From positions 21,329,501 to 21,393,500 of the forward strand of contig CM049417.1 of the NCBI GenBank assembly GCA_026929865.2: a stretch of 64,000 nucleotides of DNA, given 5' to 3'. The stretch is from Hyperoplus lanceolatus (taxonomy: Eukaryota > Chordata > Actinopteri > Uranoscopiformes > Ammodytidae). Position 1 is the first letter of the stretch; the number at the start of each line of letters is the position of its first letter. Below the pieces are notes generated by a model, which was not told where the DNA came from, did no database searches, and saw nothing but the letters and a program-made list of their open reading frames with translations. This document shows positions 63,071 to 64,000 of the stretch, in pieces. A program made the translations under genes and the position numbers.

Positions 63071-64000
63071 GAGAATTGTAGGTTTATTTTTTGGACGCTG
63101 ATCACATTTATTATTGACCAACTCCCCAGTGGTTGGGAATTAAGACATATTTCGTCCCAACAACATATTGTTCCCAACCGGAATGCAGGACGAGTTGCAA
63201 AAACAGTTCTTAGATATACAGTTTTTTTTTCCTGGAAGTCTGCTCAAAGTTATCACCATGGGAGGTGTCTTTGTTGAACAAGATTATTGTTCACCGCATG
63301 ATGACTCTTAATGACATCAGACGTTAGAACAACACTTTGCTTTAGCAACCATGCCAGAGTGAATTATTTTCTCCACCTCTGAAGTGGCGATGTTATAAAT
63401 AAGAGAGAGCCATTGATGGACCTGCTGTCTTGTGCTTTGAAGACGCGATGAAAACAGACCAATTTAGCCCACCGAGGAGTCACTTCTCATGCATGTCTTC
63501 AACTGTTTGCATTCTCAGCCTTGTTGGGTGTTGTGTGGATGTCTAGTGGGACCTGGCTGATGTCGGGAGTTGTCACTTTGTATACCTTTCATTTCTGCAT
63601 TTTATGACTGATTTACAGGCCAACTCTTGGCGGCTAGAAGACATTTTTAGTTGCGTGGACTTTGAGGCCTGCTGTGAAGGGCTCATTTTGGATTGCAGTG
63701 TTATATGGGGTTGGATCATGTGGCGAAGACAGGCCATACCCCCAGCAATTAAAAATCAGAAGCTGATGACACAAACCTGGCTAGCGTGTGATGTTGTTCA
63801 CACTAGGGACGGACAAGCCACAAGGCCCTCTTCACTGCGCTAGCCTATTGAAATCTCCAAGTGGTGTAACTGAATATCGTGAAATCAAATCCACCATTGG
63901 CCATGACATAATAGCAAGCTCCACTTGCTTTAAGTGAGCCAAGGAATCTGGCAAATTCTTCAGATGCCTTCTGACATACCAGACCAGGCTCATCACCAGC
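63071..64000 (-). other. rbpms intron up to the window edge
   Basis: No RRM N-terminal exon (SGLPLDIKPRELYLLFRPF or QPVGFVSFDSR-type peptide) is found here on the minus strand, so the upstream exons must lie beyond base 64000. Confidence 0.6.

Overview
The window looks like a piece of a teleost (probably percomorph) fish chromosome. The evidence is the intron-split vertebrate genes fabp2 and rbpms, very long (CA)n/(TG)n microsatellites, and a dense load of fish-type DNA transposons (Tc1, hAT-like, many TTAA- or TTA-flanked non-autonomous elements) with decayed CR1/L2-like LINE fragments. Assignments come from reading the sequence and from family knowledge; no database search was possible.

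Only two cellular genes are convincing, and they face each other tail to tail. fabp2 (intestinal fatty-acid binding protein) is complete on the + strand, with four coding exons between 35240 and 36943, canonical splice sites, a TATA box and upstream GATA motifs. rbpms (RNA-binding protein with multiple splicing) is on the - strand and is cut by the right edge. Its RRM C-terminal exon (62576-62426), its Pro/Tyr/Ala-rich exon (59548-59421) and its C-terminal exon (57444-57381) are here. A strong acceptor at 47223-47224 points to a distal, mostly untranslated last exon that may run to about 44.0 kb. The 5' half of rbpms lies beyond base 64000. About 6 kb separates the inferred 3' ends of the two genes.

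Layout: 1-11 kb is non-coding with nested non-autonomous transposons. 11.4-17.3 kb is a transposon nest: a LINE tail, a fold-back Tc1 relic, a Tc1-like element with an intact DD34E transposase whose right inverted repeat is split by another element, then a hAT-like element. 17.3-35 kb is intergenic, with scattered palindromic elements, LINE tails and microsatellites. 35-37.7 kb is fabp2. 37.7-44 kb is intergenic, with a minisatellite, a 9-bp-TSD element, a Tc1 relic and microsatellites. 44-64 kb is the rbpms 3' part and its introns, containing a LINE relic split by an insertion, a hAT-like element with a perfect 8-bp duplication, and a second 9-bp-TSD element with its own nested insertion.

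The richest biology beyond the two genes is the set of repeats nested in repeats. They give relative ages, intact target-site duplications and several non-autonomous families with recognisable ends. One palindromic TTAA family has nine copies in this window.
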